A stretch of 64,000 bases of DNA. Source: Planctomycetaceae bacterium. Lineage in GTDB: Bacteria; Planctomycetota; Planctomycetia; Pirellulales; Pirellulaceae. Positions 53,238 to 62,120 of this stretch are shown in pieces (position 1 is the stretch's first letter; every line of letters starts with the position of its first letter). Below the pieces are notes generated by a model. That model searched no databases and was not told where the DNA came from. It worked only from the letters and a program-made list of their open reading frames with translations. The position numbers and the translations under genes were made by a program. The stretch is from positions 55,919 through 119,918 of the forward strand of contig PAQH01000008.1 in the NCBI GenBank assembly GCA_002709225.1, read 5' to 3'.

Positions 53238-53587
53238 AGACACGCCGGTGCTGCCTGCGCCGACATAGGAAGCCACCAGAAACCCTCGCTGAGGCGAAGC
53301 CCGGTTGTAGCCCCAGCACTCTTTACCGCCGATCCGGAACAGTCGGCCTGACAGCGTACCGAATTCTTGGCGGCGTACCGCATTCTTGGCGGCGTACCGC
53401 ATTCTTGGCACGCACGCGCCGGATTTGTGGGTCGGCCAACTTCGCGCTATGACCAGGGCGCGACACGTTCGCATTTTCAAGTAAATCGGCTCGACATGGG
53501 GCCACAGTACCCCGCAACGCTGGTTTACCAGGTGCGATTGGGGTAGGATTTGGCGTGGACCATTTGGGGTGCTGCTGGAGACCAATC
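53238..53587. other. 350 bp gap with tandem repeat
   Basis: No gene supported. The reverse frames here are built from the repeat at 53356-53412 and are low in coding character. Confidence 0.5.
53356..53412. repeat. 19-bp tandem repeat, three copies
   Basis: Copies start at 53356, 53375 and 53394. Unit GTACCGCATTCTTGGCGGC; the first copy has one change (GAATTC for GCATTC) and the last differs in its final three bases. Confidence 0.93.
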
Positions 53588-54589
53588 ATGCCCACCAATC
53601 GCCGTCAATTCTTGCAAGCCGCCGGAAATCTCGCCGTTGCCAGTACGTTGCCGCTAATTGCTTCTCGTACACAGTCCTCCCACGCAAAGGAACCCCAGGC
53701 ATTGCTTCCCATCGTGGATACACATCAACATCTCTGGGATTTGAATCGTTTCCAACCACCCTGGCTCAAAGACGCACCTCCCATCCTTAGTAAAAGTTAT
53801 GTCACCAAGGACTACTTGGCTGCAACGGCCAAAGTGAATGTCACGCAAGCGGTCTATATGGAAATCGATGTCGCTCCCCAGCAACAGGTTCAAGAGGCCA
53901 AACATGTCATTGAGCTTTCGCGGAGCAAGGAACATCCTACCGCCGCCGCAGTGATCTCTGGACGGCCCAACTCGCCTGAATTTGCCACGTACATCAACCA
54001 ATTCAAGGACGTCCCGGAAATCAAGGGTGTCCGACAAGTTCTCCATGTCGATTCAGCGCCGCGCGGACTTTGCCTGGAACCTACGTATGTCCAGTCCATA
54101 CAACTGCTTGGCAAACTCGGCAAGAGCTTCGATCTTTGTATGCGTCCCACCGAATTGTCCGATGGAAAAAAACTGGCCAGCCAGTGCCCGGATACGCGTT
54201 TTATCATCGACCATTGTGGAAACGCCGACCCGAAGGCCTTCCTGGCCGACAACCAGAGCTCAGAGGAACCCTGGCATCAAGTCGACCAATGGAAACGTGA
54301 CATGGACGGGCTGGCTAGCCTCACCAATACGATCTGCAAAATTTCGGGAATCGTCGCCCGTGCCCCCAAAGGGTGGAGCGCCGAACATCTGGCACCCATC
54401 ATCGACTTCTGCTTACTTCAATTTGGTCCGGACAGAGTCGTCTTTGGAGGTGATTGGCCCGTTTGCCTGCTGGGTGCACCCTATGCGAGCTGGGTGAGTG
54501 CCTTGAAAGAAGTGATCTCACAACGTAGCGAACAAGAACAGCGGAAGTTACTTCACGACAACGCTGTTCGTCTTTACGGTTTAGGGTGA
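53588..54589 (+). CDS. Tat-exported amidohydrolase (TIM-barrel lactonase-like)
   Basis: 333 residues from the ATG at 53588; the frame to 53555 adds an unlikely Cys-rich piece. The N-terminus TNRRQFLQAAGNLAVASTLP is a twin-arginine signal. The amidohydrolase_2 fold begins with IVDTHQHLWDLNRF (the HxH metal-site pair), and continues with GVRQVLH, FIIDHCGNADP (third His) and VVFGGDWPVCLL (catalytic Asp). The closest groups are L-fuconolactonase and 2-pyrone-4,6-dicarboxylate hydrolase-like lactonases. Export by Tat suggests a metal-loaded enzyme working in the periplasm. The Nramp-like gene follows 31 bp later on the same strand. Confidence 0.9.
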   Translation: MPTNRRQFLQAAGNLAVASTLPLIASRTQSSHAKEPQALLPIVDTHQHLWDLNRFQPPWLKDAPPILSKSYVTKDYLAATAKVNVTQAVYMEIDVAPQQQVQEAKHVIELSRSKEHPTAAAVISGRPNSPEFATYINQFKDVPEIKGVRQVLHVDSAPRGLCLEPTYVQSIQLLGKLGKSFDLCMRPTELSDGKKLASQCPDTRFIIDHCGNADPKAFLADNQSSEEPWHQVDQWKRDMDGLASLTNTICKISGIVARAPKGWSAEHLAPIIDFCLLQFGPDRVVFGGDWPVCLLGAPYASWVSALKEVISQRSEQEQRKLLHDNAVRLYGLG

Positions 54590-54620
54590 TCACCAGAAAG
54601 CTGCCCACTCGATATCGCGA

Positions 54621-56099
54621 GTGAACGTGGAAACGCAAGACACGCTCTACCCTGAACCGCCAGCTGCGTTACAAGTAGTGCGCTTGCGGTCGCTCGCGAC
54701 CTTTGCCGGGCCTGGCATAATCATCGCTTCCGTGACCATCGGGAGTGGTGAACTTGTCTGGGCATCCCGTAGCGGCGCCATTTTCGGTTACTCCATGCTC
54801 TGGTGCTTCCTGTATGCGGGTGTGTTCAAGGCAATTCAGGTCTATTCGGCGGCACGCCATATCACCCTCTGCGGTGAACACCCGATAGTCGGTTGGACCA
54901 AAATGCCTGGCCCACCGTTGTGGTTTCCATTGCTGATCGCCGTGCCAGCAATACTGTTGATGCCCGTAGCATTCTCTGGCATTCCAGAAATTCTTGGGGG
55001 TTATATCGATCACCTTGTTCGTTACGAAGCGGTGGAAACGGCAATCGGGCCATGGAAAGGGATCGAGTTCTGGATAAACACCTGGAGCTCGGTCGTCCTG
55101 TGCGTTTGCGTCACCTTAGCGGTGGCCTCCAGCTACGACATTCTGGAAAAGGCCTCGCTCGTCGTCTTAGGGGTGATGCTTGCTTGCATCATTGCCGCGG
55201 TGGCGGTACTGGGACCGAATCTGTCAGAGCTACTGACAGGCCTGTTCGTACCACAGGTCACCGATTTCCCCGAGTTTGTGCGGCGACCTGACCTCGCCAC
55301 CGAGTTCAACGACCGTAGCCCCTGGCTGGAGGTGGCGTTGTATTTGGCCGCGGTAGGAGGAGGGGCCTACGACTACATCGGTTACATAGGGATGCTACGT
55401 CAAAAACACTGGGGATTGGCTGGACAGCAAGTCGCCTCGCGAACAGAACTGGAAACGGCGACCCAAACCCAACCTGAAACAGTTCACAAAGCGCTCATCT
55501 GGAGCCGCGCCCCTTTCTGGGATATCAGTCTCTCCTTCGCCCTGGTAATCCTCGTAACTCTGCTATTCGCAGTTCTCGGCAAACTGGTATTGCACGACCA
55601 TGTTCCGGCCTTAGTCCCCGCCAATAACGATTTGTTGACCGCGCAGGAAGGCTTCGTGACTAAGCTGCACAGCAATCTGAAGTGGATCTACCGTGCGGGT
55701 GTCTTTCTAGCCTTGATGGGCACACTCTATGGTGCCTTCGAAATCTACCGCCACACTTTTGTCGAAAGCATCTCAGCGGTGGCGCCGCGCTGGACAACTC
55801 CGCAACGCGTCGCCCAACTGCGTCGATTAATCGTTCTCTATTGTTTCCTCGGAGGTCTGACCATGATCTGGTTGCCCGAGGGTATTGCCGGCAGTATCGT
55901 CGCTCGTATGACTTTCGGCTCGATCGTCAGTGGGGCGGCGTCATGCGGACTCTGGTGTTTCGCAATGCTCTGGCTTGATCGTGTGAGACTCCCCGCCCCT
56001 CTGCAAATGGGGCGGCGCTTATGGTGGAGCTTGCTCGTCTCAGGCGTGGTTATGACCGGTTTGGGAATCCGGTCGGCATACGACTATTTTTTCTCTTGA
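54621..56099 (+). CDS. Nramp-superfamily transporter lacking canonical metal motifs
   Basis: 492 residues from a GTG at 54621. About eleven hydrophobic helices. The first, FAGPGIIIASVTIGSGELVW, aligns with Nramp helix 1, where the metal-binding motif is normally DPGN; here it reads GSGE. The helix 6 equivalent (LAAVGGGAYDYIGYIGML) lacks the MPHN motif. The remaining topology, including the SGAIFGYSMLW segment after helix 1, is Nramp-like. The family carries Mn, Fe and other divalent ions, but this member has lost the known ligands, so its substrate is probably different. It follows the amidohydrolase and may transport a related small molecule, which is speculation. Confidence 0.85.
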   Translation: MNVETQDTLYPEPPAALQVVRLRSLATFAGPGIIIASVTIGSGELVWASRSGAIFGYSMLWCFLYAGVFKAIQVYSAARHITLCGEHPIVGWTKMPGPPLWFPLLIAVPAILLMPVAFSGIPEILGGYIDHLVRYEAVETAIGPWKGIEFWINTWSSVVLCVCVTLAVASSYDILEKASLVVLGVMLACIIAAVAVLGPNLSELLTGLFVPQVTDFPEFVRRPDLATEFNDRSPWLEVALYLAAVGGGAYDYIGYIGMLRQKHWGLAGQQVASRTELETATQTQPETVHKALIWSRAPFWDISLSFALVILVTLLFAVLGKLVLHDHVPALVPANNDLLTAQEGFVTKLHSNLKWIYRAGVFLALMGTLYGAFEIYRHTFVESISAVAPRWTTPQRVAQLRRLIVLYCFLGGLTMIWLPEGIAGSIVARMTFGSIVSGAASCGLWCFAMLWLDRVRLPAPLQMGRRLWWSLLVSGVVMTGLGIRSAYDYFFS

Positions 56100-56100
56100 T

Positions 56101-58098
56101 TCAGGAAGCGGCCGGCGTTTCAACACCGCCCGCCGCAGGTGGTTGAGGACTCTGTTTGGCACCATGCGGGGCTGACGCCGCCGCCTCTTTCCCCTGCGAA
56201 TCGCCTTCCGCTGTGCTGCCGGCCGTCAAACTCGGTGGGCGTGTCATCGCAAAATTCAATCTTCTCTCAACCAGCTTTCTGGCAAGTTTCTGAGCGCTGG
56301 CTTGGGCCGCTTCGGACCAGGCGCTTTCTGCCAGGGCAATTCGGTGGTGCTCCAACAACGTACCGCGTGTATAAAAGACGTTTAGGATCGCCAGGTTGTA
56401 GTCGACTAGTGCCCGATAGTAACCGCTCTCCGCGTCGACTGCCTGCCGTTGGGCGTCAAGCACCAAGTCTAGATCTGCCAAACCTTTGTCATTCTTATCA
56501 CGCTCCGACTTCAATCGAATAAGCGCGGCGGTCCGACGATTGTAAACAGACCGGGTCACCATGTAGGCTCGATCCAGTTCGGTAAACGCTGCGTTGAGTT
56601 CATGGGAAATCTGGCGTTCCATCTCTTGGAGAATCACGCGTTCTCGCATCTGTCTCAATTCGGCATGACGCAACGCGACATTCCCCAGGCGATTTCCAAT
56701 GGGCCCGGAGATTTCCATGCCGACGCGCCACTCCTGTAAATTCCCGGTCGCCAAACTATCGAAAGCACTGGCCTCATGATCACCAAACAAGTCGTCGCCA
56801 AATCCTCGGTAGCGATACTGCCCTACCAGGTCAACTCGCATTTTTTGGAAATTGCGTGCGGCAACTAATTCCAAGTCAGAACGCTTTACCTGCCATTGTT
56901 GTCTGCGCAATTCCACTCTCTTGTTCAGGGCGGTCTGCAACGAATCCTGCCAATCAAAAACTGTATCGATCGTAATTGGGTCTGAGGCCGGTACAATGAT
57001 ACGACCGTCACTGGTAGGTAATCCAAGCAGGCTACGCAACCGTCGCTCCACTGCGTAAACACCGCCAGTGCCATTCAGCAATCCACTCAGTGCATTTTCA
57101 ACTGAGGCCTGATTCGCATAGTACTGCTGGCGGGCAAACGCCTCCTGATCGGGTGTCCGAATCCCCGCGTCAACCCGTTGGCTCTCCAGTTGCCAGGCTT
57201 CGAGGGACAAGTCTTGTCCCTCACGTTTTGCATCTAAATCACGATAAGCAAAATGCAACTCCCAGAATGTCGTTTCAACATCACGCAACAGATTGCGAAC
57301 CTGGATCTCAAAATCGGCTAGGCTGACATCGGAGTTGATCCGTGCCATGAGCACACCGTTGTAGTTCCCCGGAGTTGCGTTCGGTCCCGCAATACGGTTG
57401 AACTCGGCACCAGATCCCTGAAGCAACGGGTGTCTTAGTTCACCAATGACGAGCGTGTCGAAAACACTTGAAAACCGCTGGAAGTCACTAGGTGGAATCG
57501 AAGATCGGTTGTAATTGGTCGCGTTCGACACGCTGAACTGGGTACCCGTAGCTGTTTGTTTGCTGATCCCTGTCTGAACATCAGCCAGCGTGGTAGTCAC
57601 ACCTGACTGACCACCACCAAAAAAGACGTTATTGAAAGAACGGTCCGTTTGCTCACCAATGACGTTGGAAGAGAATTGCGCATCAAACGCGCTCAACGCC
57701 GCCTCAACACCAGACCTTGGGTCAGCCTCTTGAATCGCTGGATCAAAGACAGTAACCGCTCCCTGTGGTGCTGACACAACGCGCCCACCTGCGTCTCTCA
57801 CTACCTGGCTGTTTTTGAGCGCAATACGGATTGCCTCATCCAGTGTCATGGGCCACTTCTCAGAATCCTGTGGCCGTCGAGCGGACGGTGGTTCCTGAGT
57901 TGCTTCGATGACAAGTTGGGAGACTTCGCTACGTTCGACATCAGGATATTCGATGTCCTGCACAACTGGAGACAACGAACTGAGCGGCTCAGAGTGCTTC
58001 TCTGACGAACGACATCCTCCTAAGCACAGACAGACCCACAACACTAGCACCGTCAACAAGGTCTGAAGTAGTGCATCGATTCGTGGCATTTGGGGCAT
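56101..58098 (-). CDS. TolC-family outer membrane efflux lipoprotein
   Basis: 665 residues from the ATG at 58098 (a GTG at 58107 is possible). A lipobox CLGGC follows a hydrophobic leader, so the protein is likely lipid-anchored like OprM. The body is helical and coiled-coil, as in TolC-type channels: VRNLLRDVETTFWELHFAYR, DQEAFARQQYYANQASVENA, and a second half with RQMRERVILQEMERQISHEL and LDLVLDAQRQAVDAESGYYR. The C-terminal 45 residues are Ala/Pro/Gly-rich. It is longer than usual (about 450-500) owing to extra N-terminal sequence before the first helical repeat. No inner-membrane pump or adaptor gene is adjacent. Confidence 0.9.
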   Translation of the reverse strand: MPQMPRIDALLQTLLTVLVLWVCLCLGGCRSSEKHSEPLSSLSPVVQDIEYPDVERSEVSQLVIEATQEPPSARRPQDSEKWPMTLDEAIRIALKNSQVVRDAGGRVVSAPQGAVTVFDPAIQEADPRSGVEAALSAFDAQFSSNVIGEQTDRSFNNVFFGGGQSGVTTTLADVQTGISKQTATGTQFSVSNATNYNRSSIPPSDFQRFSSVFDTLVIGELRHPLLQGSGAEFNRIAGPNATPGNYNGVLMARINSDVSLADFEIQVRNLLRDVETTFWELHFAYRDLDAKREGQDLSLEAWQLESQRVDAGIRTPDQEAFARQQYYANQASVENALSGLLNGTGGVYAVERRLRSLLGLPTSDGRIIVPASDPITIDTVFDWQDSLQTALNKRVELRRQQWQVKRSDLELVAARNFQKMRVDLVGQYRYRGFGDDLFGDHEASAFDSLATGNLQEWRVGMEISGPIGNRLGNVALRHAELRQMRERVILQEMERQISHELNAAFTELDRAYMVTRSVYNRRTAALIRLKSERDKNDKGLADLDLVLDAQRQAVDAESGYYRALVDYNLAILNVFYTRGTLLEHHRIALAESAWSEAAQASAQKLARKLVERRLNFAMTRPPSLTAGSTAEGDSQGKEAAASAPHGAKQSPQPPAAGGVETPAAS

Positions 58099-58342
58099 GG
58101 CACACACGCAAAACTAGAGCAACAAGAACTACTGTTCTCATTTGTTCGGATCAGATGATCACGCAACACCAAACAAGTAGGTTCAACCGGCAGGACCGCT
58201 GTAACCGGTAAAGACGAAGGGAAACAAGCGGTACCCGGATCGCGGTCAGCAAGCCGCCGCTCAGCTTGGCCCCACAAACGACGAATGGCTTGCGGTAAAA
58301 CCAAGGTGCTACTGGTGGTCAATCAAGCCGGCTCTGCGCCGC

Positions 58343-58987
58343 TCACGGCAACAGTAGCATTAGACCGGCCCAGGTTCCCACTTCTACGAGGGCAGCATCC
58401 CATTCCCACGGCAGCCTATAACGCAATTCAGGTACGGCGCTGCCGGGCCGATAGTGTCCCAGCGGATAAACGCGGGAAAAGGGTGGATCCAAAGTCATCT
58501 TGTAAGGCAACATAGCGATGGAACCCAGGAACCGGACCCCAGACACTGCCGGTTGCAACTTGCCCAAATCGACTTGACCATACCGTTCCAACAGCGGATC
58601 TTCAAAGTACAGGGGGCGGTACGACAATTCGTTGGCGGCCCAATAAAAAACCAGATCACCTCGATCCATTACCTGCGATCCAGCTGGTGCATCGGTAACA
58701 AACAGATCCTGGGAACAATCTGCGGGACGGGCCTCGGATTTCAACCGAATGTCCAAGGAAATATCGACCAGTGGCTTACGGCGGTATCCCAGTTCTTCGA
58801 GCGTAGGGCAGTCGTTGCGAACTGCGCGCTGCGGCCTTTTCGCTTCATCTGCGGAGGCTGCTGACTGGTCAGAAGCTTCCGCGGAGCGCGTAGCGGTGGG
58901 CTGCTGCTGAGCAGTAACCGCAAACGGCGCGCAAAACGTCGACGTGGCAGCCAACAGAATCCAACTCCAATCAATTCGCCACTGCAT
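58343..58987 (-). CDS. Hypothetical secreted protein
   Basis: 214 residues from the ATG at 58987, with AGGGAG nine bases upstream; the frame to 59011 is rejected. A signal peptide (SWILLAATSTFCAPFAVTAQ) is followed by a Gln/Ala/Ser-rich linker and a folded part with CPTLEELGYRRKPLVDISLD, WAANELSYRPLYFEDPLLER, and FLGSIAMLPYKMTLDPPFSR. From memory, similar proteins occur in other planctomycetes without a name. Four Cys after the signal, two of them in short CPTLEE and DCSQDLF contexts. It is transcribed in the same direction as the TolC-family gene, 245 bp upstream of it. Function unknown. Confidence 0.7.
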   Translation of the reverse strand: MQWRIDWSWILLAATSTFCAPFAVTAQQQPTATRSAEASDQSAASADEAKRPQRAVRNDCPTLEELGYRRKPLVDISLDIRLKSEARPADCSQDLFVTDAPAGSQVMDRGDLVFYWAANELSYRPLYFEDPLLERYGQVDLGKLQPAVSGVRFLGSIAMLPYKMTLDPPFSRVYPLGHYRPGSAVPELRYRLPWEWDAALVEVGTWAGLMLLLP

Positions 58988-59274
58988 GACAGACAACTCC
59001 CTAGATCGCAACGCAGGCTACCATTTTGACTCGGGCACAAAGTATCTAAGAGATTTGTCGACGATCCCGACGTCACCGTTTGCCAAGTTCTCTCCCAGGC
59101 CCGGTTACCGCTAAAACCGTCACAGCCTTGTCAAAAAGGGTAGTTTGTCGCAAGCTGTAAGCACTAGGCTATCTGTACGGTATGGCTGTTGCCCGCCGCA
59201 CGGGCAACCTTCCACGCCAGCTTCGAGAAAATTACCACGGGCACCCAGATTGCAAACGAGAAGGGAACAAGAGA

Positions 59275-59868
59275 ATGGAAGACGATCCTATCTACCTCGC
59301 AGCAATCAAACGATTTGATCAGGTTATCAAAGATGCGCAAACGCTGGGATTGAAGGAACCAACCGCGGTGGCACTCGCCACTGTCTCAGCGGAAGGAAGG
59401 CCCAGCGTTCGGATTGTTCTGATGCGGGGCCATGACGCCCGCGGCCCGGTTTTCTATACGAATTCGCAAAGTCGCAAGGGACGAGAGTTGGCGGCCAACC
59501 CACAGGCGGCACTCTGCTTTTACTGGGATCCAGCAGGACTGCAAGTGCGTATCGAGGGTCGGGTGGAACCCGTAGAAGCGCAGCAAAGCGATCTCTATTG
59601 GTCCACGCGTCCCCGCGAAAGTCAAATCGCCGCCTGGGCATCACAGCAATCACAACCAATGCAGGATGACGCCGAACTGAAACAGCAGTTTGAAGCGTAC
59701 CAGCACGAGTTCTCAGATCAAATAATCACTCGCCCCATCCACTGGTATGGATATCGCCTGCTTCCCGATCGCATCGAATTTTGGACCAGCCGCCCCGCTC
59801 GACTCCACGAGCGCACTCTCTACGAGAGATCGCCTGCGGGGTGGACCGTAGCACGACTGCAACCATAG
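59275..59868 (+). CDS. pdxH: Pyridoxamine 5'-phosphate oxidase
   Basis: 197 residues from the ATG at 59275, preceded by AAGGGAACAAGAG; the frame to 59182 is leader. PdxH oxidises pyridoxine or pyridoxamine phosphate to PLP with FMN and oxygen. The FMN site is visible in RPSVRIVLMRGHDARGPVFY and TNSQSRKGRELAANPQAAL; the C-terminal signature GYRLLPDRIEFWTSRPARLH and WTVARLQP close the protein. Normal length. Genes for PLP-dependent enzymes elsewhere in the window (class III aminotransferase) use its product, but there is no operon link. Confidence 0.96.
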   Translation: MEDDPIYLAAIKRFDQVIKDAQTLGLKEPTAVALATVSAEGRPSVRIVLMRGHDARGPVFYTNSQSRKGRELAANPQAALCFYWDPAGLQVRIEGRVEPVEAQQSDLYWSTRPRESQIAAWASQQSQPMQDDAELKQQFEAYQHEFSDQIITRPIHWYGYRLLPDRIEFWTSRPARLHERTLYERSPAGWTVARLQP

Positions 59869-59938
59869 ACTAAACGGGGCCCGACCACAGGGTATGCATC
59901 GGAAACTGCCTTCAACGCAGGCAGGGCTACTTCAGCCT

Positions 59939-60895
59939 CTAGCGTTTCTTTTTGGCCGCGGACGCCGCTTTTTTCTTGGCGATCTTGCGAGCCGTTTTAC
60001 GGACGAATAGATATTTCGGATTGCGATGATTGAAATCCGCGTCCGTGAGTCCCACATTGAGCTTGAGATCCAGATACGTGTATTCCTCAATCACCGGCCC
60101 CACTTTTGATCTGGATGAGGTCGGCCATTGGTAAGAAGCGTAACGGACAGGAAGCTGGGTTTCCCGATCCATGAATATTCGCGCCAAATAGAAATCGTGA
60201 TTCTTGTCTCGTTCGGGGTGTCGAATTTGAATCACATCACATTCACGCTTATTGATCTTTGCAACCGTATTCTTCACCTCACAAGGACCGCGTTGTCGGT
60301 CTCGGTTGCCGCGTTCCAACAACTTGATCAACAAGTTTTCCATACCCGCATGCGTGATCCCGTAGCGTTGTCCACGCATCGCAATTGGTCCATCGGGATC
60401 GAGCCAAACCGACCCAACCGTTTTGTACACCAATGTGTTGGGGGCCTCGTGAGCAACGAGTTTCCCACCATTTCTTCCCTCGACAAAAATCACTTCTCTA
60501 CCGGCAGCCTCTTTTGGCTTGAGCGAGTAAAGATAAATACTGAAGGGGACAACAATCCGTCCGTTTTCAACTCGGCGCGAACGCACCTTGGCAAACATGT
60601 ATTCGCGTTCCGCGGGTTTGCCGTCAGTTTGTTCGCGTTTCACCATCACACAGGTGTAATCTCGCACATGTTCGCGGAAATAGGCCAAGCGGCTCGCAGC
60701 CATCTCGAGGGCCGGGTCCAACGGATGTGCTGGAACCTGGTTCTTGCCGCTACCCAATTTGGCCTTCGACACCCGCAACACTGGTTCCCGCAACTTTTTC
60801 TCCGGTGGATCAGCAAATCCGATTGCAGGTGCAACAAACAATCCGGCTGTAATCGCGCTGGACAAAAACTCGCGTCGACGAGGCTCAACTCTCAT
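59939..60895 (-). CDS. DUF1571 domain protein, secreted
   Basis: 318 residues from the ATG at 60895 with GGGAG upstream. N-terminus MRVEPRRREFLSSAITAGLF resembles a twin-arginine signal. The domain starts VRDYTCVMVKREQTDGKPAE and continues VPFSIYLYSLKPKEAAGREV, EGRNGGKLVAHE, DPDGPIAMRGQRYGITHAG and RIFMDRETQLPVRYASY. DUF1571 proteins have a lipoprotein-localisation-factor-like beta sheet (LolA/LolB style) and are common in planctomycetes; lipid binding is an inference from that similarity. The C-terminus is Lys/Ala-rich (RKTARKIAKKKAASAAKKK) and may contact nucleic acid or an acidic surface. Confidence 0.88.
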   Translation of the reverse strand: MRVEPRRREFLSSAITAGLFVAPAIGFADPPEKKLREPVLRVSKAKLGSGKNQVPAHPLDPALEMAASRLAYFREHVRDYTCVMVKREQTDGKPAEREYMFAKVRSRRVENGRIVVPFSIYLYSLKPKEAAGREVIFVEGRNGGKLVAHEAPNTLVYKTVGSVWLDPDGPIAMRGQRYGITHAGMENLLIKLLERGNRDRQRGPCEVKNTVAKINKRECDVIQIRHPERDKNHDFYLARIFMDRETQLPVRYASYQWPTSSRSKVGPVIEEYTYLDLKLNVGLTDADFNHRNPKYLFVRKTARKIAKKKAASAAKKKR

Positions 60896-61156
60896 CTGCC
60901 GTTCTCCCTGCATCAATCCACCTTCGCTTCAACATGCCGCATTACTGATCAAACACCTGCCGATTGAGGGTTCACTCAGACATGATTAAGAGCAACAATA
61001 ACCACCAGTCCTGGTTTGTATCGCCCAGCCCGAGAGGAAAGAATCACTATCCTCTGAAAGGTAACCCCGATTGCTTCAAACTAGGAAACACAGTCCAAAC
61101 GACCGGCAATATTTGCGTAGCCTACTCATTTTGTTATTACCTGAGGAGTCCATCTA

Positions 61157-61855
61157 TTGCAGAATCCAGAACTAATTCTTGAAACAGTCGTCTCTGATAT
61201 GTTCGCAGAAAATGCCTATCTTGCTCAACTGTCCGGGCGTGATGACTGCCTGGTCATCGATCCCGGATTTGATGTCCACCGCATCGTTGAACGTTTAAGC
61301 GAACGCAAATTAACTCCCGCAGCGATCCTCAATACGCATGGTCATGCAGACCATATCGCGGGAAACGCGGGACTCAAACAGATTTGGCCAAATTGCCCTC
61401 TCATCATCGGCGCTAAAGATGCAGACAAACTGACCGACGCCAGCTTGAATCTCTCACAAGAATATGGATTTCCAATGACCAGCCCACCTGCGGATCACGT
61501 GGTGGACGACGGAGAAACCTATGTGGCAGCCGGATTCGAATTAGAGGTTCTCGAAGCGCCGGGGCATTCGCCTGGACACATTGTCTTTCTCTGGAAATCA
61601 TCCCCTTACGTAGTTTTCGGGGGTGACGTTCTGTTTCAAGGTAGCATTGGTCGAACCGATTTTGCCGACGGCAATTTCGAAGCATTGAGAACTGCGATAC
61701 AAACCCGGTTGTTTCGGCTTCCCGGTGACAGCATTGTGTTGCCCGGTCATGGAGATCCAACCACCGTTGAAGCTGAAAAGCAGTATAACCCGTTCGTTGG
61801 TGCCCCAGCAGGCTACCGCGACGAAAGGGCGCCAGAAAAACCTCCGAGCTCGTAA
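61157..61855 (+). CDS. Metallo-beta-lactamase-fold hydrolase (glyoxalase II-like)
   Basis: 232 residues starting at a TTG (61157); GAGGAG precedes it at proper distance and no ATG is better placed. The zinc-site motif NTHGHADHIAGN (HxHxDH), then APGHSPGH and FGGDVLFQGSIGRTD, and the final LPGHGDPTTVEAE supply all ligands of the two-metal site. Glyoxalase II hydrolyses S-lactoylglutathione; bacterial homologues lacking glutathione often serve other thioesters. The size (about 230) matches the short, MBL-fold hydrolase subgroup rather than full-length GloB. Confidence 0.93.
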   Translation: MQNPELILETVVSDMFAENAYLAQLSGRDDCLVIDPGFDVHRIVERLSERKLTPAAILNTHGHADHIAGNAGLKQIWPNCPLIIGAKDADKLTDASLNLSQEYGFPMTSPPADHVVDDGETYVAAGFELEVLEAPGHSPGHIVFLWKSSPYVVFGGDVLFQGSIGRTDFADGNFEALRTAIQTRLFRLPGDSIVLPGHGDPTTVEAEKQYNPFVGAPAGYRDERAPEKPPSS

Positions 61856-62120
61856 CCTTCCGGCAGATAGCCTCCGCCAACCGCACTGCAAAACCACACA
61901 ATCGCTGAAGTCGTTTTACGCCACGAAAATACTGCACTCAGGAAATCCAGCCATCATTTCCAGGCACTGTGTCTGCGAATGTCCAACCGAGTCGCCGGGT
62001 TCACTTGTCCTGTATCCAGGGATCATCCGTCAGGTTACATCACAAAACCAGGTGTTTCCCTGACGTGACAAGCAGGCAACCTGGTCCCTCTCCGGTCCGT
62101 TGTTTGCCAAGAATCGCGAC

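Noticed and set aside
11753-53412. CRISPR array
   Set aside because: The tandem repeats have no unique spacers and different units at each site.
53220-53598. Reverse frames with Arg/Ala/Lys repeats
   Set aside because: They are created by the 19-bp tandem repeat; three reading frames of similar kind overlap.
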